Notes: generated from the letters alone by a model not told the origin. Shown: positions 34,468 through 44,810, counted from the stretch's first letter. The stretch: DNA of 64,000 nt from Tsuneonella sediminis (GCF_051912845.1 NZ_JBNCBU010000001.1:372001-436000); one strand, 5' to 3'. Numbers and translations are program-made.

Positions 34468-34644
34468 ATGAACCCGATCAAGGCCCTCCTTCGCCCGCTC
34501 CTGCGGGACCAGCGCGGCGCAACCGCGATCGAGTACGGCCTGATCGTCGCGCTGATCGGCATCGCGATGACTGTCGCGCTGGCGAGTACCGGCAACAGCC
34601 TGTCCTCCACGATGGACGCCGCGCGCATCGGCATGGGCGGCTAA
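34468..34644 (+). CDS. Flp/Fap-type pilin
   Basis: A 58-residue prepilin. The cleavage-site motif is R-G-A-T-A-I-E-Y-G-L-I, with the +5 Glu of type IVb prepilins and the Tyr of Flp pilins, followed by a hydrophobic helix (VALIGIAMTVALA). A 16-residue basic leader precedes the cleavage. Preceded by GGAGG (10 bases). A TTAAC core lies about 75 bases upstream. In other alphaproteobacteria the Flp pilin is processed by CpaA and assembled by the Tad machinery; no tad/cpa genes are in the window, so it is isolated here. Confidence 0.9.
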   Translation: MNPIKALLRPLLRDQRGATAIEYGLIVALIGIAMTVALASTGNSLSSTMDAARIGMGG

Positions 34645-34974
34645 GGACGCCACCACGACGCGTACGCTTTGCTGTTCGGCGGCTTTCCTGGTTCAATCTA
34701 GCGGTTGGCGAGATGCGCTGATTCCCCGCCCCTGTCTTTCACCCGTACCTCGTTGTCCGACCCCCGCATAGGCGCGGCACTACAGTAGCGCACCCACCGC
34801 GAGAGGGCGACGCCCGCCCTGTAGAGTCGGGGTCGCGTGCCGGGTGGTGGCCCACAGAGGGATAACGGAGGGGGGATAAACCCGGACCGCGCCGGCTGTG
34901 TTGTCGTCATCTGGACGAGGTGCTAGCGTGATCAAAACACGGTCGCGTTTTCCCCGTTCTGTTAGGGTTTCCGT
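34645..34974. other. Intergenic region before the toxin module
   Basis: These 330 bases lie between the Flp pilin gene and the first ORF of the accessory module. I found no convincing ORF, tRNA, direct repeat or terminator with a T-run. It probably includes the module promoter; no clear -35/-10 pair stands out. Confidence 0.45.
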
Positions 34975-35235
34975 GTGCTGATCGTCTCCTCCAACTCGCT
35001 GGCCCATTTTCAGGAACAGGGGATTCGTGCGCTCCGCCAGCGGATCCTTGTCGGCTGGAACGAACGGCTAGCATCACTGGCGATGTCCGTAGGCGAAGCC
35101 GGTCGTTCGGCAATCCTCGACGAGATCGAATTCGCCTCTCGCGACGACCCCGATCTCACTGTCGGGGAATTGCAACTGCTGGCTGACCTGCGGCTTGCCG
35201 CGATGTTCGAAGAGATCGAAGGCGCCCGCCGCTGA
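34975..35235 (+). CDS. Small helical protein upstream of the toxin-like gene
   Basis: An 86-residue product starting at GTG, with only a weak AGGG site, and coupled to the next gene by a TGATG overlap. It is predicted mostly helical and acidic (repeated E, D), without signal peptide or cysteine. Position before a toxin-like gene suggests an adaptor, chaperone or delivery partner, but the family is not recognised. Its base composition matches the resident genome, unlike the downstream toxin tip. Confidence 0.6.
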   Translation: MLIVSSNSLAHFQEQGIRALRQRILVGWNERLASLAMSVGEAGRSAILDEIEFASRDDPDLTVGELQLLADLRLAAMFEEIEGARR

Positions 35236-36194
35236 TGGCCTCCAGTCCGCCCGACGACGGATGGAGTCCGCTTCCCGAAGGGTGGACGTGGAGCGACGTC
35301 GGGCACGGGGCGCTTGATCTCGCGGGCATGGTCCCGATCATCGGAGAAGCAGCGGACCTGACCAATGCCGCCTGGCTCGCTTCCGAGGAAAAATACCTCG
35401 ACGCTGGACTGTCGATAATCTCGATGGTGCCTGTCGTCGGCGATGTGGTCGGCAAGGGCGGCAAGCTGGCAACCAGGGCAGGCGGCAAACTAGCAGAACC
35501 CGCGGTCAAGGCGCTGGCGAAGATGGACTTCGCGAAGGTCCTCGCGCCGCTGAAGAAGAATAACAAGCTGGCGCCACACATTGCCAAGATCGAGGAAGCG
35601 CTGGTCAAGTGGCGGAAGGAGGTGCTGGACCGACATGCCTCCACTTCTCGACCCTGTGGGATTCAAGAATGTCCGGAGGCAACAAAGCGCCTCGGTCAAT
35701 CAGCCATGATGGTCGGAAAAACTCCGGTCCCCATTCGAATACTTGAAAAACTCACTCCTGCTGAAAAATCCGTTTTTGAGCGTGCGATCAAGGAAGTTGA
35801 GGCAACTCCTTTGAAAGCGCGCACCGACAAGGCAATCTTCTATTCAGGGAGAATTGGCGAAACTCCTGCTTGGAAGCTTGTCGAGAAGATGGAAAAAACC
35901 GGGGCGCACGATACAGTGAACACTCTAAGTAATGGATTACTTAACCGTAAAGACATCCGAGATGTCCTACCCGATGATGCGATGGGCTTTGTCGACGACC
36001 TCGCTTCAGCAAAACTAGCAGAGAATGCTGAGGGTGCTATAAAATTTGTTGGGGATTTGGACTCGATCAATCCAAATAGCGTATTCCGGCGTATCGAATT
36101 GCCCGCTCTCCTAAAAAATCCGAAAATCACCCCCGGATCACGAAAGCAACTAGTCGAAATGAAAAATTTTCTGGACAAAAAATATGGTCGTTAA
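35235..36194 (+). CDS. Polymorphic-toxin-like protein with candidate ADP-ribosyl-cyclase (CD38-like) NADase tip
   Basis: A 319-residue product. Residues 22-75 carry two hydrophobic helices (motif V-P-I-I-G-E-A-A-D, then A-G-L-S-I-I-S-M-V-P-V-V-G-D), the pattern of pre-toxin linkers seen in many polymorphic toxins. The C-terminal part (about 155-319) shows motifs that I align by memory with CD38/ARC enzymes: F-Y-S-G-R (202-206) for the W-S-R motif, a helix near 224-236, and S-V-F-R-R-I-E-L-P (282-290), with E288 at the position of CD38 Glu226. The second Glu of CD38 (T-L-E-D) is replaced by T-V-N-T. There is no signal peptide. The AT-rich tip suggests horizontal exchange. The function is inferred; structure prediction or a profile search would decide it. 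Confidence 0.7.
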   Translation: MASSPPDDGWSPLPEGWTWSDVGHGALDLAGMVPIIGEAADLTNAAWLASEEKYLDAGLSIISMVPVVGDVVGKGGKLATRAGGKLAEPAVKALAKMDFAKVLAPLKKNNKLAPHIAKIEEALVKWRKEVLDRHASTSRPCGIQECPEATKRLGQSAMMVGKTPVPIRILEKLTPAEKSVFERAIKEVEATPLKARTDKAIFYSGRIGETPAWKLVEKMEKTGAHDTVNTLSNGLLNRKDIRDVLPDDAMGFVDDLASAKLAENAEGAIKFVGDLDSINPNSVFRRIELPALLKNPKITPGSRKQLVEMKNFLDKKYGR

Positions 36195-36495
36195 TCGGGA
36201 TTTCCGTGCGATCACAGCACGGCATGTAGTGAGCGCTGATGGTGTCGTGCACGTCAGTTTCCCGAATGCTTTTGAAATTGAATATCGCATAGGGGGGAAA
36301 TTGGCGCATCTTCAGGCCGAGCGTAACATTGCCCCTGATGGCGCTCCTGATGGCCGAATAGTGGAAATTGCCGATGGAATGCGATGGGCCGATGGTTCGA
36401 TAATTAGCCAATCAGAAATCGATCTGATTGTTGCCGATTTAATTGAGGCCGCCGCGCCCCTACGTACTAGGTTTATCGTCAAAGATGTCAGCTGA
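36184..36495 (+). CDS. Candidate immunity protein for the NADase-like toxin
   Basis: A 103-residue product whose ATG overlaps the toxin C-terminus by 11 bases, the usual arrangement of a toxin-immunity pair. It is AT-rich like the toxin tip, acidic and without signal peptide, so it would act in the cytoplasm. The family is not recognised; a beta-rich fold is likely (V-V-H-V-S-F, E-I-E-Y-R-I). The role is inferred solely from position and composition. Confidence 0.6.
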   Translation: MVVNRDFRAITARHVVSADGVVHVSFPNAFEIEYRIGGKLAHLQAERNIAPDGAPDGRIVEIADGMRWADGSIISQSEIDLIVADLIEAAAPLRTRFIVKDVS

Positions 36496-36572
36496 GAAAA
36501 GGTGACAGCATTGTGATTCGCAAGCCGCGACCATTGCGTCGGTGAGGCAGCCAACCACTCTGCCACGTCTCC
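36486..36572 (-). pseudogene. Degenerate tRNA-Ser-like fragment
   Basis: On the minus strand the 5' end GGAGACG-TG-GCAG-AGTGGTTGG-CTGC has a tRNA-Ser-like acceptor strand and a good 4-base D-stem. Beyond position 26 the sequence no longer forms an anticodon arm with U33 and a 7-base loop, nor is there a CGTCTCC 3' acceptor arm. It lies directly at the toxin-module/lepA boundary. This suggests a remnant tRNA used as an integration site or a scar of recombination; it could also be chance similarity. Confidence 0.45.
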
Positions 36573-36588
36573 CTCTTCAAAAAACGGC

Positions 36589-38406
<1,818 letters not shown>

Positions 38407-38451
38407 CGGCGCCGCCCTTAGCCGCGCCAATGCTTCCTGTCAGCAGACCGA

Positions 38452-40644
38452 TTAAGCGGCCTTGTGCGAATGTGCGAGATCGACCTGCAGGAAATGCGGT
38501 TTCGACGTCGGAGCATCCGGCCGGACAGGCGGCAGGTAGGAGCCCGGCGGCAAAGCGGCGAGCGGCATGCCCGCCGCCGCCAGGGCATAGGGACTTATCC
38601 GATGGCGCGTGCAAAGCCCCTCTGCACCGTCGCTGATAAGCTTTTGCTCGAATTCGAGACCTTGAGAATAACCCTCGCTGCGCACGACTTCCGCCACGAC
38701 GAGCTGCCCGCCCCCGAGATCGAGCACGAGCGAAGTGCCCAGCGGCACGTCGAGCAATCCCTCGATCCCGGCCCCCGATTTCGACAGATTTCGCATCACG
38801 ACGTCGTAACGGTGGTCCTCGTGGATCACTCCGACCTTGCGATAGGTCGATCGCCGGTCGGCGCGGTGCTTTGCAGGGCCTTCGGGTACGAACTTGAGGC
38901 CCCCTTGCTCGAGACGCTCGAGCAAAGCGTCCTGCGAGAGCGCTTTTGAGAAGATGTAGCCCTGGATGTGGCTCGCACCCAACTCGGTGATCGTCGCCAA
39001 CTCGTCCATCGCCTCGACCCCTTCGGCGACCGTTTCCATCTTCAGCGCATCCGCAAGACTGACGATCGCGGTGATGATGGCAGCGTTGTTGTTCTCGTCC
39101 TCGTTAAGGCCCGATACGAAGCTGCGGTCGATCTTGATCTTGTCGAGCGGCGCGCTGCTGAGATAGCCCAACGAAGAGTATCCTGTCCCGAAGTCATCGA
39201 GCGCGAGACGTACGCCCATTTTCTTGAGCGCCTTAAGCATCGCGCCCGTACCCTGAGGATCGCCCAGGAACACGCTTTCGGTTATCTCCAGTTCGAGGCG
39301 AGAGGGATTGAGGCCGGTCTTGTCGAGCGCGGCCTTCACCACCTTGGGGACATCCGTTCCGGAAAACTGGATCGCAGAGACGTTCACCGCCACCCGCAGC
39401 GATTCCGGCCAGGCGGTCGCTTCCTTGCAGGCTCGCCGCAAGACCCATTCGCCGAGCGGATTGATGAGGTTGGTTTCTTCGGCGACCGGCACGAATTCCG
39501 CCGGGCTGATCCATCCGCGTTCCGGATGGTTCCAGCGCACCAGCGCCTCGAGGCATGTCACGTGGTGGTCGGAAGTCCGGACAATCGGCTGATAGTGGAG
39601 TTCGAGCTGGTCGGTCTGGATCGCATCGCGCAAGTCCTCCTCGATCTGGCGGCGGAGACGCGCTCCGTCCTTCAGTTCGCTCGAAAAGAAGCGGTACTGG
39701 CCGCGTCCCCCGCCCTTCGCTGCATAAAGGGCAAGATCGGCGCTGCTGACAAGTTCGTCGGTATCGATACCGTCATAGGGCGCGATGGCTATGCCGACAG
39801 AGGTTCCGATGATCGCCCGGCTGCCGTCAAGCGAATAGGGCTGCGAAACCATCTGGATCACGCTGTTGGCGATTTCGCCAAGGCGGCCGCGATCGTCGAT
39901 GTCTGGCAGCATGATCTGGAACTCGTCGCCGCCGAGCCGTCCGATCTCGCCGCGCCCCCCGATGATCCGTTCGATCCGCTGGGAGACCTGCTTGAGCAAT
40001 TCGTCGCCCGCGGGGTGGCCCAAAGTGTCGTTCACCGCCTTGAAGCGGTCGAGATCCAGCATCATCAGCGCGCAACTGCGCTTGGCCGCCTTGTACGCAT
40101 TGAGCGTGGCGGTTAGCCGCTTCGTCATACGATGACGGTTGGCCAAGCCGGTAAGGGAGTCATACTGCGCGAGCCGCGAGGCATCGCGCTGATTCTCGCG
40201 TACAGCCGTGATGTCCTTGGCGCTGCCCCTGTAGCCCAGGAATTCCCCGTTTTCGTCAACCAGCGGCTTGGCACTGATCGACCACCAGACCTCCCGATCC
40301 TCAACCGCGAGGCGAACCGGCAGTTCGAACATCGAGTTACGGGCCCGCAGCTGAAATGCGAGCGGTCGCTCCGCGCGGGCTTCGTCTTCGTCGCGCTCGG
40401 GAAGGAAAAGGGCGGAAAGGGGCGTGCCAACGATCTCGTCGGGTGTCCGCCCTATCTGGTGGGCGGCACTCGCGGACATGTAGTTCAGCGTGCCGCTGGC
40501 ATCGGTCGCCCAGAACCAACCGAGCCCAGCTTCCTCGAATTGGTCGAGCAGCGCGAGCCGGCTGGCGGGCCCCATGGCATCGGCAGGCTGCGCGCCCTCA
40601 GGACTGTCGCCTTTGCGGCGTGAAAAGATACCCGATAATGCCAT
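38452..40644 (-). CDS. PAS-GGDEF-EAL-PilZ c-di-GMP signalling protein
   Basis: A 730-residue cytoplasmic protein. A PAS domain lies at about 30-150 (G-W-F-W-A-T-D-A-S-G, then Y-R-G-S-A-K-D-I-T). The GGDEF domain (about 160-325) has intact R-L-G-G-D-E-F; I see no R-x-x-D inhibitory site before it. The EAL domain (about 340-590) holds E-A-L, L-E-I-T-E, D-D-F-G-T-G and V-A-E-G-V-E, so both activities could be present. A C-terminal PilZ-type domain (about 605-690) has N-L-S-x-S-G-A-G, with R-R near 614. Fusion of synthase, hydrolase and receptor domains suggests local sensing of c-di-GMP. Confidence 0.88.
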   Translation of the reverse strand: MALSGIFSRRKGDSPEGAQPADAMGPASRLALLDQFEEAGLGWFWATDASGTLNYMSASAAHQIGRTPDEIVGTPLSALFLPERDEDEARAERPLAFQLRARNSMFELPVRLAVEDREVWWSISAKPLVDENGEFLGYRGSAKDITAVRENQRDASRLAQYDSLTGLANRHRMTKRLTATLNAYKAAKRSCALMMLDLDRFKAVNDTLGHPAGDELLKQVSQRIERIIGGRGEIGRLGGDEFQIMLPDIDDRGRLGEIANSVIQMVSQPYSLDGSRAIIGTSVGIAIAPYDGIDTDELVSSADLALYAAKGGGRGQYRFFSSELKDGARLRRQIEEDLRDAIQTDQLELHYQPIVRTSDHHVTCLEALVRWNHPERGWISPAEFVPVAEETNLINPLGEWVLRRACKEATAWPESLRVAVNVSAIQFSGTDVPKVVKAALDKTGLNPSRLELEITESVFLGDPQGTGAMLKALKKMGVRLALDDFGTGYSSLGYLSSAPLDKIKIDRSFVSGLNEDENNNAAIITAIVSLADALKMETVAEGVEAMDELATITELGASHIQGYIFSKALSQDALLERLEQGGLKFVPEGPAKHRADRRSTYRKVGVIHEDHRYDVVMRNLSKSGAGIEGLLDVPLGTSLVLDLGGGQLVVAEVVRSEGYSQGLEFEQKLISDGAEGLCTRHRISPYALAAAGMPLAALPPGSYLPPVRPDAPTSKPHFLQVDLAHSHKAA

Positions 40645-40833
40645 GCGCGCTGTCAGCTTTCCCCGGCTGTCTGCGTTCTCGTTAGAACCATTGCCTAAAA
40701 CATCGGTTAACCGCTTCCGGAGTGCCGACCGGACGAGGCATTATGGTAGGCTATCCCATGGTGCGCTTGCCATCGCGTGCCCCCCCGTGCATGACCGCGC
40801 GGAGTTGCAGAGTCATCGTCGGGGGAGAAACGG

Positions 40834-42522
40834 ATGGTCACCCGGTTGGAAGAGGAAGCGGCCCAGTCCACTACGGCGCTTGGTCCCATGGTGGGGCTCG
40901 TACGAGAGGATTTCGCGGGCGCCATCGCGCTCCTTCTCCGCGAAACCGCGAACGACCCGCAGCGTACGATGCGACATGCCCAGGCGATGGGCGAGGACAT
41001 GGTCAAGATCATGACCGGTCAGAGCGACCTGGCTCCCGACCCCAAGGACAAGCGGTTTCGCGACCCCGCGTGGCAATACAATCCGTTCCTGCGCGCCGGC
41101 GCGCAGTACTACCTCGCCGTCCAGAAGGGCGTCAGCAACTGGCTCGCGGACCTAGAACTCGACGCCATCGAGCGCGACCGCGCCAATTTCATCAGCCAGA
41201 TCATCATCGACGCTCTGGCGCCGACGAACACGCTTTGGGGAAACCCGACCGCGCAGAAACGCCTTGTCGATAGCGGCGGCATGTCGCTGATCAAGGGCCT
41301 GAAAAATGCCTACAACGACATGGTTCACAACAAGGGAATGGTCAGCCAGGTCGACAAGCGGCCGTTCAAAATCGGCGGGAACGTAGCGACCAGCAAGGGC
41401 TCGGTCGTTCTGCGGACCGAGATGATGGAGCTGATCCAGTACGCGCCGACCACCGACGAAGTCTACGAGATCCCCCAACTCACCATCCCGCCTCAGATCA
41501 ACAAGATGTACATCAACGACCTTTCGCCCGAAAAGTCGGTGGTGAAGTACCAGCTAGACAACGGCATCCAGACGTTCGTGATCAGCTGGAAGAACCCGAC
41601 AAAGGATCAGGGCACCTGGGGCATGGCCGACTACGTGGCCAGCTGCCGCGAGGCGATGGAAGCCGTGGCCAAGATCACCGGCAGTTCGAAAGTCAACGTG
41701 TCAGCGGGGTGCTCGGGCGGACAGACCGCCGCGGTGCTCGCCAGCAAACTCGCCGCAGACGGCAGCGAACTTCTCGGGACCCTGACGCTCATGGTCTGCG
41801 TGCTTCACCCGCAACAAGGCGACATCGAGGCCGGGTCGCTCATGACGGACAACGGCCTTTCGCTTGCGAAAAAGCGCGCGGCGAAGGGCGGCATCATCAA
41901 GGGGGACGATCTGTCGCGCGGCTTCGCCTGGCTGCGCCCGAACGATCTCATCTGGAACTACGTCATCAACAACTACCTGCTTGGCGACGATCCACCGGCT
42001 TTCGACGTTCTTTTCTGGAATTCCGACGCGACCAATCTATCGGCGACGCTCATGGGGGACTTCCTGACGCTGTTCGAGACGCTGGCGTTCACGAGAAAGG
42101 GCGAGGTCGAGATCGCGGATCACATGCTCGATCTTTCGAAGGTCGATGCCGACCTCTTCATCCTTGGCGGCGTGACGGACCACATTACCCCTTGGCGCGC
42201 GACCTATCGCTCGACCCGGTTGTTCGGTTCCGGCGACGTGACCTACGTCCTCAGTCAATCGGGCCACATGCAGGCGATTCTCAATCCGCCCGGGAATCCC
42301 AAAGCGAAGTATTACGTCCGGAAAGATGGCGGAAAACTACCCGCCACCGCCGAGGAATGGCTCGAGAAGGCCGAAGAAACGCAGGGAAGCTGGTGGCCCT
42401 TCTGGATCGATTGGGTTCAGGAACGCTCTGGCAGCAAGAAGGTTGCGCCCAAAAAGCTGGGGGCAAAGGGGTTCGAGCCGATTGATCCCGCTCCTGGCCA
42501 ATATGTCCTCGAACAAGCCTGA
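40834..42522 (+). CDS. phaC: Poly(3-hydroxyalkanoate) synthase, PhaC type
   Basis: A 562-residue enzyme. The lipase-box nucleophile Cys293 is in S-A-G-C-S-G-G-Q, and the C-terminal catalytic His is near S-Q-S-G-H (about 475), with Asp in V-T-D-H near 447. It polymerises 3-hydroxyacyl-CoA into storage granules. The length and sequence (N-terminal helix bundle, then alpha/beta fold) fit class I/II synthases; substrate chain length cannot be decided. Followed immediately by a PHA depolymerase gene. Confidence 0.9.
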   Translation: MVTRLEEEAAQSTTALGPMVGLVREDFAGAIALLLRETANDPQRTMRHAQAMGEDMVKIMTGQSDLAPDPKDKRFRDPAWQYNPFLRAGAQYYLAVQKGVSNWLADLELDAIERDRANFISQIIIDALAPTNTLWGNPTAQKRLVDSGGMSLIKGLKNAYNDMVHNKGMVSQVDKRPFKIGGNVATSKGSVVLRTEMMELIQYAPTTDEVYEIPQLTIPPQINKMYINDLSPEKSVVKYQLDNGIQTFVISWKNPTKDQGTWGMADYVASCREAMEAVAKITGSSKVNVSAGCSGGQTAAVLASKLAADGSELLGTLTLMVCVLHPQQGDIEAGSLMTDNGLSLAKKRAAKGGIIKGDDLSRGFAWLRPNDLIWNYVINNYLLGDDPPAFDVLFWNSDATNLSATLMGDFLTLFETLAFTRKGEVEIADHMLDLSKVDADLFILGGVTDHITPWRATYRSTRLFGSGDVTYVLSQSGHMQAILNPPGNPKAKYYVRKDGGKLPATAEEWLEKAEETQGSWWPFWIDWVQERSGSKKVAPKKLGAKGFEPIDPAPGQYVLEQA

Positions 42523-42532
42523 AGGATCGCAC

Positions 42533-43375
42533 TTGCCCGACCCGATGAAGACCGCCGACGTCCGCATGATGACCGTGGGCGCCCGGACCCTGCGCGTCGC
42601 GACCTGGCGGCTGGACCTGCCATCCGAACATCCGCCCCTGCTCTTCTTCAACGGCATCGGCACGAACATCGAGGCGGTTGCACCCCTCGCCGAAGCGCTC
42701 GACGACCGGGGATTCGTGATATTCGATATGCCCGGGATCGGCGGATCGCCGGAGCCGGTAGTACCATACAATCCCTTCACGATGGCATGGGCTACGTGCC
42801 GACTCCTCGACGAACTGGCGCTCGACGAGGTTGACGTGATGGGCGTGAGCTGGGGAGGCGCTATGGCGCAGCATTTCAGCCTCCAGCACGGCGAACGCGT
42901 CAGGCGACTGATCCTGTGCGCGACGAGCGCCGGGATGGTCATGGTACCGGGAGCACCGAAAGCGCTGAGCAAGATGGCCAACCCGCGTCGCTTCGTCGAC
43001 GCTGCCTTCATGCAGAAACATTTTACAACGCTATATGGAGGAGGCCTGGGCACCTCTCCCGACCGGGCGGCCCACATGGCCCGGCTGAAGCCGCCAACCA
43101 CGCGGGGATATCTCTACCAACTCCTCGCAATGCTGGGCTGGACCAGCGCCCCTGCCCTTCCGTTTCTCAGGAAGCCCACTCTGATCATGATGGGCGACGA
43201 GGACGCGATCGTTCCGCTGGCCAATGGCAAGATCCTGCACGGCCTCATTCCAGGCAGCGAGCTGGAAATCTTCGAGGGTGGCGGCCATCTTTTCCTTCTC
43301 AGCCACCGCGAGCAGTCGGTCAGCTGCATGCGGGCCTTCCTCGATCGCGAGGACGCGGTGAAACAGGCTGCATGA
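42533..43375 (+). CDS. phaZ: Intracellular PHA depolymerase (PhaZ-like alpha/beta hydrolase)
   Basis: A 280-residue product from TTG 42533, which is preceded by AAGGA at a six-base distance and begins 10 bases after the phaC stop. An upstream ATG at 42503 within phaC is an alternative. Motifs are F-N-G-I-G-T-N-I-E near the N-terminus, the nucleophile elbow G-V-S-W-G-G, catalytic Asp in M-G-D-E-D-A, and His in G-G-G-H-L-F, all typical of Pseudomonas PhaZ. It mobilises stored PHA. Next gene overlaps by ATGA. Confidence 0.88.
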   Translation: MPDPMKTADVRMMTVGARTLRVATWRLDLPSEHPPLLFFNGIGTNIEAVAPLAEALDDRGFVIFDMPGIGGSPEPVVPYNPFTMAWATCRLLDELALDEVDVMGVSWGGAMAQHFSLQHGERVRRLILCATSAGMVMVPGAPKALSKMANPRRFVDAAFMQKHFTTLYGGGLGTSPDRAAHMARLKPPTTRGYLYQLLAMLGWTSAPALPFLRKPTLIMMGDEDAIVPLANGKILHGLIPGSELEIFEGGGHLFLLSHREQSVSCMRAFLDREDAVKQAA

Positions 43376-44691
43376 TCAGGCACCTCGCGATCGTCGGCTC
43401 CGGGCCTGCGGGGTATTACACGGCCGAGGCCGCGCAGAAGCAGTGGGGTGACGACGTCAATGTCGACGTGATCGACACGCTTCCTGTGCCCTACGGATTG
43501 ATCCGGACGGGTGTCGCTCCCGATCACCAGTCGATCAAGGCCGTCAGCCGGCGGTACGAGGCGACTGCCCTTTCGGAGAACGTCCGGTTCGTCGGCAACG
43601 TCACGATCGGCAAGGACGTCACGGTCGAGGAGCTCCGTGGGCTCTATCACGCGATCGTCTTCGCGACCGGCGCGCCGCACGACAGGACTCTCGGCTTGCC
43701 GGGAGAGGACCTCCCGAACGTTCACGGGAGCGCGGCTTTCGTGGGATGGTACAACGGTCACCCCCAGTTCGCCGAACTTTCACCGGACCTGTCGGGCCAG
43801 TCAGCCGTCGTCATCGGCATGGGCAACGTGGCGCTCGACGTGGCACGAATTCTCGCCAAGACCGAGCGGGAATTCGAGGGCAGTGACATCGTGGGCCACG
43901 CGCTCGACGCCCTCCGCTCTTCGCAGATCCGTACCATCACCATTGTCGGGCGGCGCGGGCCGCACCAGATCATGATGACTCCCAAGGAACTGGGCGAGCT
44001 CATGCGCCTCGAGCGGGCGAGCCCTCGCGTCGATCCGGGCGATCTTCCCGATGTGGACGAAGACGCGTTCCTCGAACCTGGTCTGCGAAAATCGGTCGCG
44101 CACCTCCGCAGTTTCGCGGCGATCCCCGAGAGCGAACGCGCCGACAAGCCGGTTGAGATCGACTTCGACATGTTCGCAAGCCCGGTGCGCCTCGTCGGGC
44201 AGGACCGGGTGACGGGTGTCGAAGTCGAGAAGACCAAGGTCGAGGCGGGCCGCGCTGTCGGCATAGGCGAGACCTACGTCATTCCGGCCGACATCGTCAT
44301 CGCTTGTATCGGGTATCGTTCGTCCCCGATCCCGGGCGTTCCGTTCGATGACCGGCTGGGCCGGTTTGCCAACGACGAGGGGCGGATCGTTCCGGGTCTC
44401 TACGCGGTCGGCTGGGCCCGGCGCGGACCCACGGGGACGATAGGAACCAATCGCCCCGATGGCTTCGGAGTGATCGAGAGAATCGCAGACGATTTTGCCG
44501 CCGGCGCGCTCGATCCCGGAGAGAAGCAGGGTCGCACCGGGTTTGATCGCCTGGCCGACGCGCGAGGACTCGACGTCGTGACGTTTCGTGACTGGAAGAA
44601 GATCGAAGAGGCCGAGGCCAAGGCGGCCCGTGATGGGGCCCCGCGGGAGAAATTCGTCGATATCGAGAGCATGATCCGCGCGCGGGACTAG
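43372..44691 (+). CDS. Ferredoxin/adrenodoxin-type NADP reductase (FprA-like)
   Basis: A 439-residue flavoprotein. The FAD motif is G-S-G-P-A-G-Y-Y (9-16), with Y-G-L-I-R-T-G-V-A-P-D-H, a second G-x-G-x-x-x-x-D nucleotide motif (G-M-G-N-V-A-L-D) and G-x-G-x(n)-G-R-R-G-P-H-Q. The C-terminal W-A-R-R-G-P-T-G-T-I-G-T-N is typical. It passes electrons from NADPH to a ferredoxin. The ATGA overlap with phaZ suggests co-translation; the link to PHA metabolism is unclear. Confidence 0.88.
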   Translation: MIRHLAIVGSGPAGYYTAEAAQKQWGDDVNVDVIDTLPVPYGLIRTGVAPDHQSIKAVSRRYEATALSENVRFVGNVTIGKDVTVEELRGLYHAIVFATGAPHDRTLGLPGEDLPNVHGSAAFVGWYNGHPQFAELSPDLSGQSAVVIGMGNVALDVARILAKTEREFEGSDIVGHALDALRSSQIRTITIVGRRGPHQIMMTPKELGELMRLERASPRVDPGDLPDVDEDAFLEPGLRKSVAHLRSFAAIPESERADKPVEIDFDMFASPVRLVGQDRVTGVEVEKTKVEAGRAVGIGETYVIPADIVIACIGYRSSPIPGVPFDDRLGRFANDEGRIVPGLYAVGWARRGPTGTIGTNRPDGFGVIERIADDFAAGALDPGEKQGRTGFDRLADARGLDVVTFRDWKKIEEAEAKAARDGAPREKFVDIESMIRARD

Positions 44692-44810
44692 CCGGCGCTG
44701 CGGGCACCATGGCCGAAGGAATCTAACCTATCACGCGATTATCGGCGCAGGCTAGAAACCGGTCACCCGAGTGAAACCGATCAGCCGTCGCACGATCCGA
44801 GGCGCGCCCG

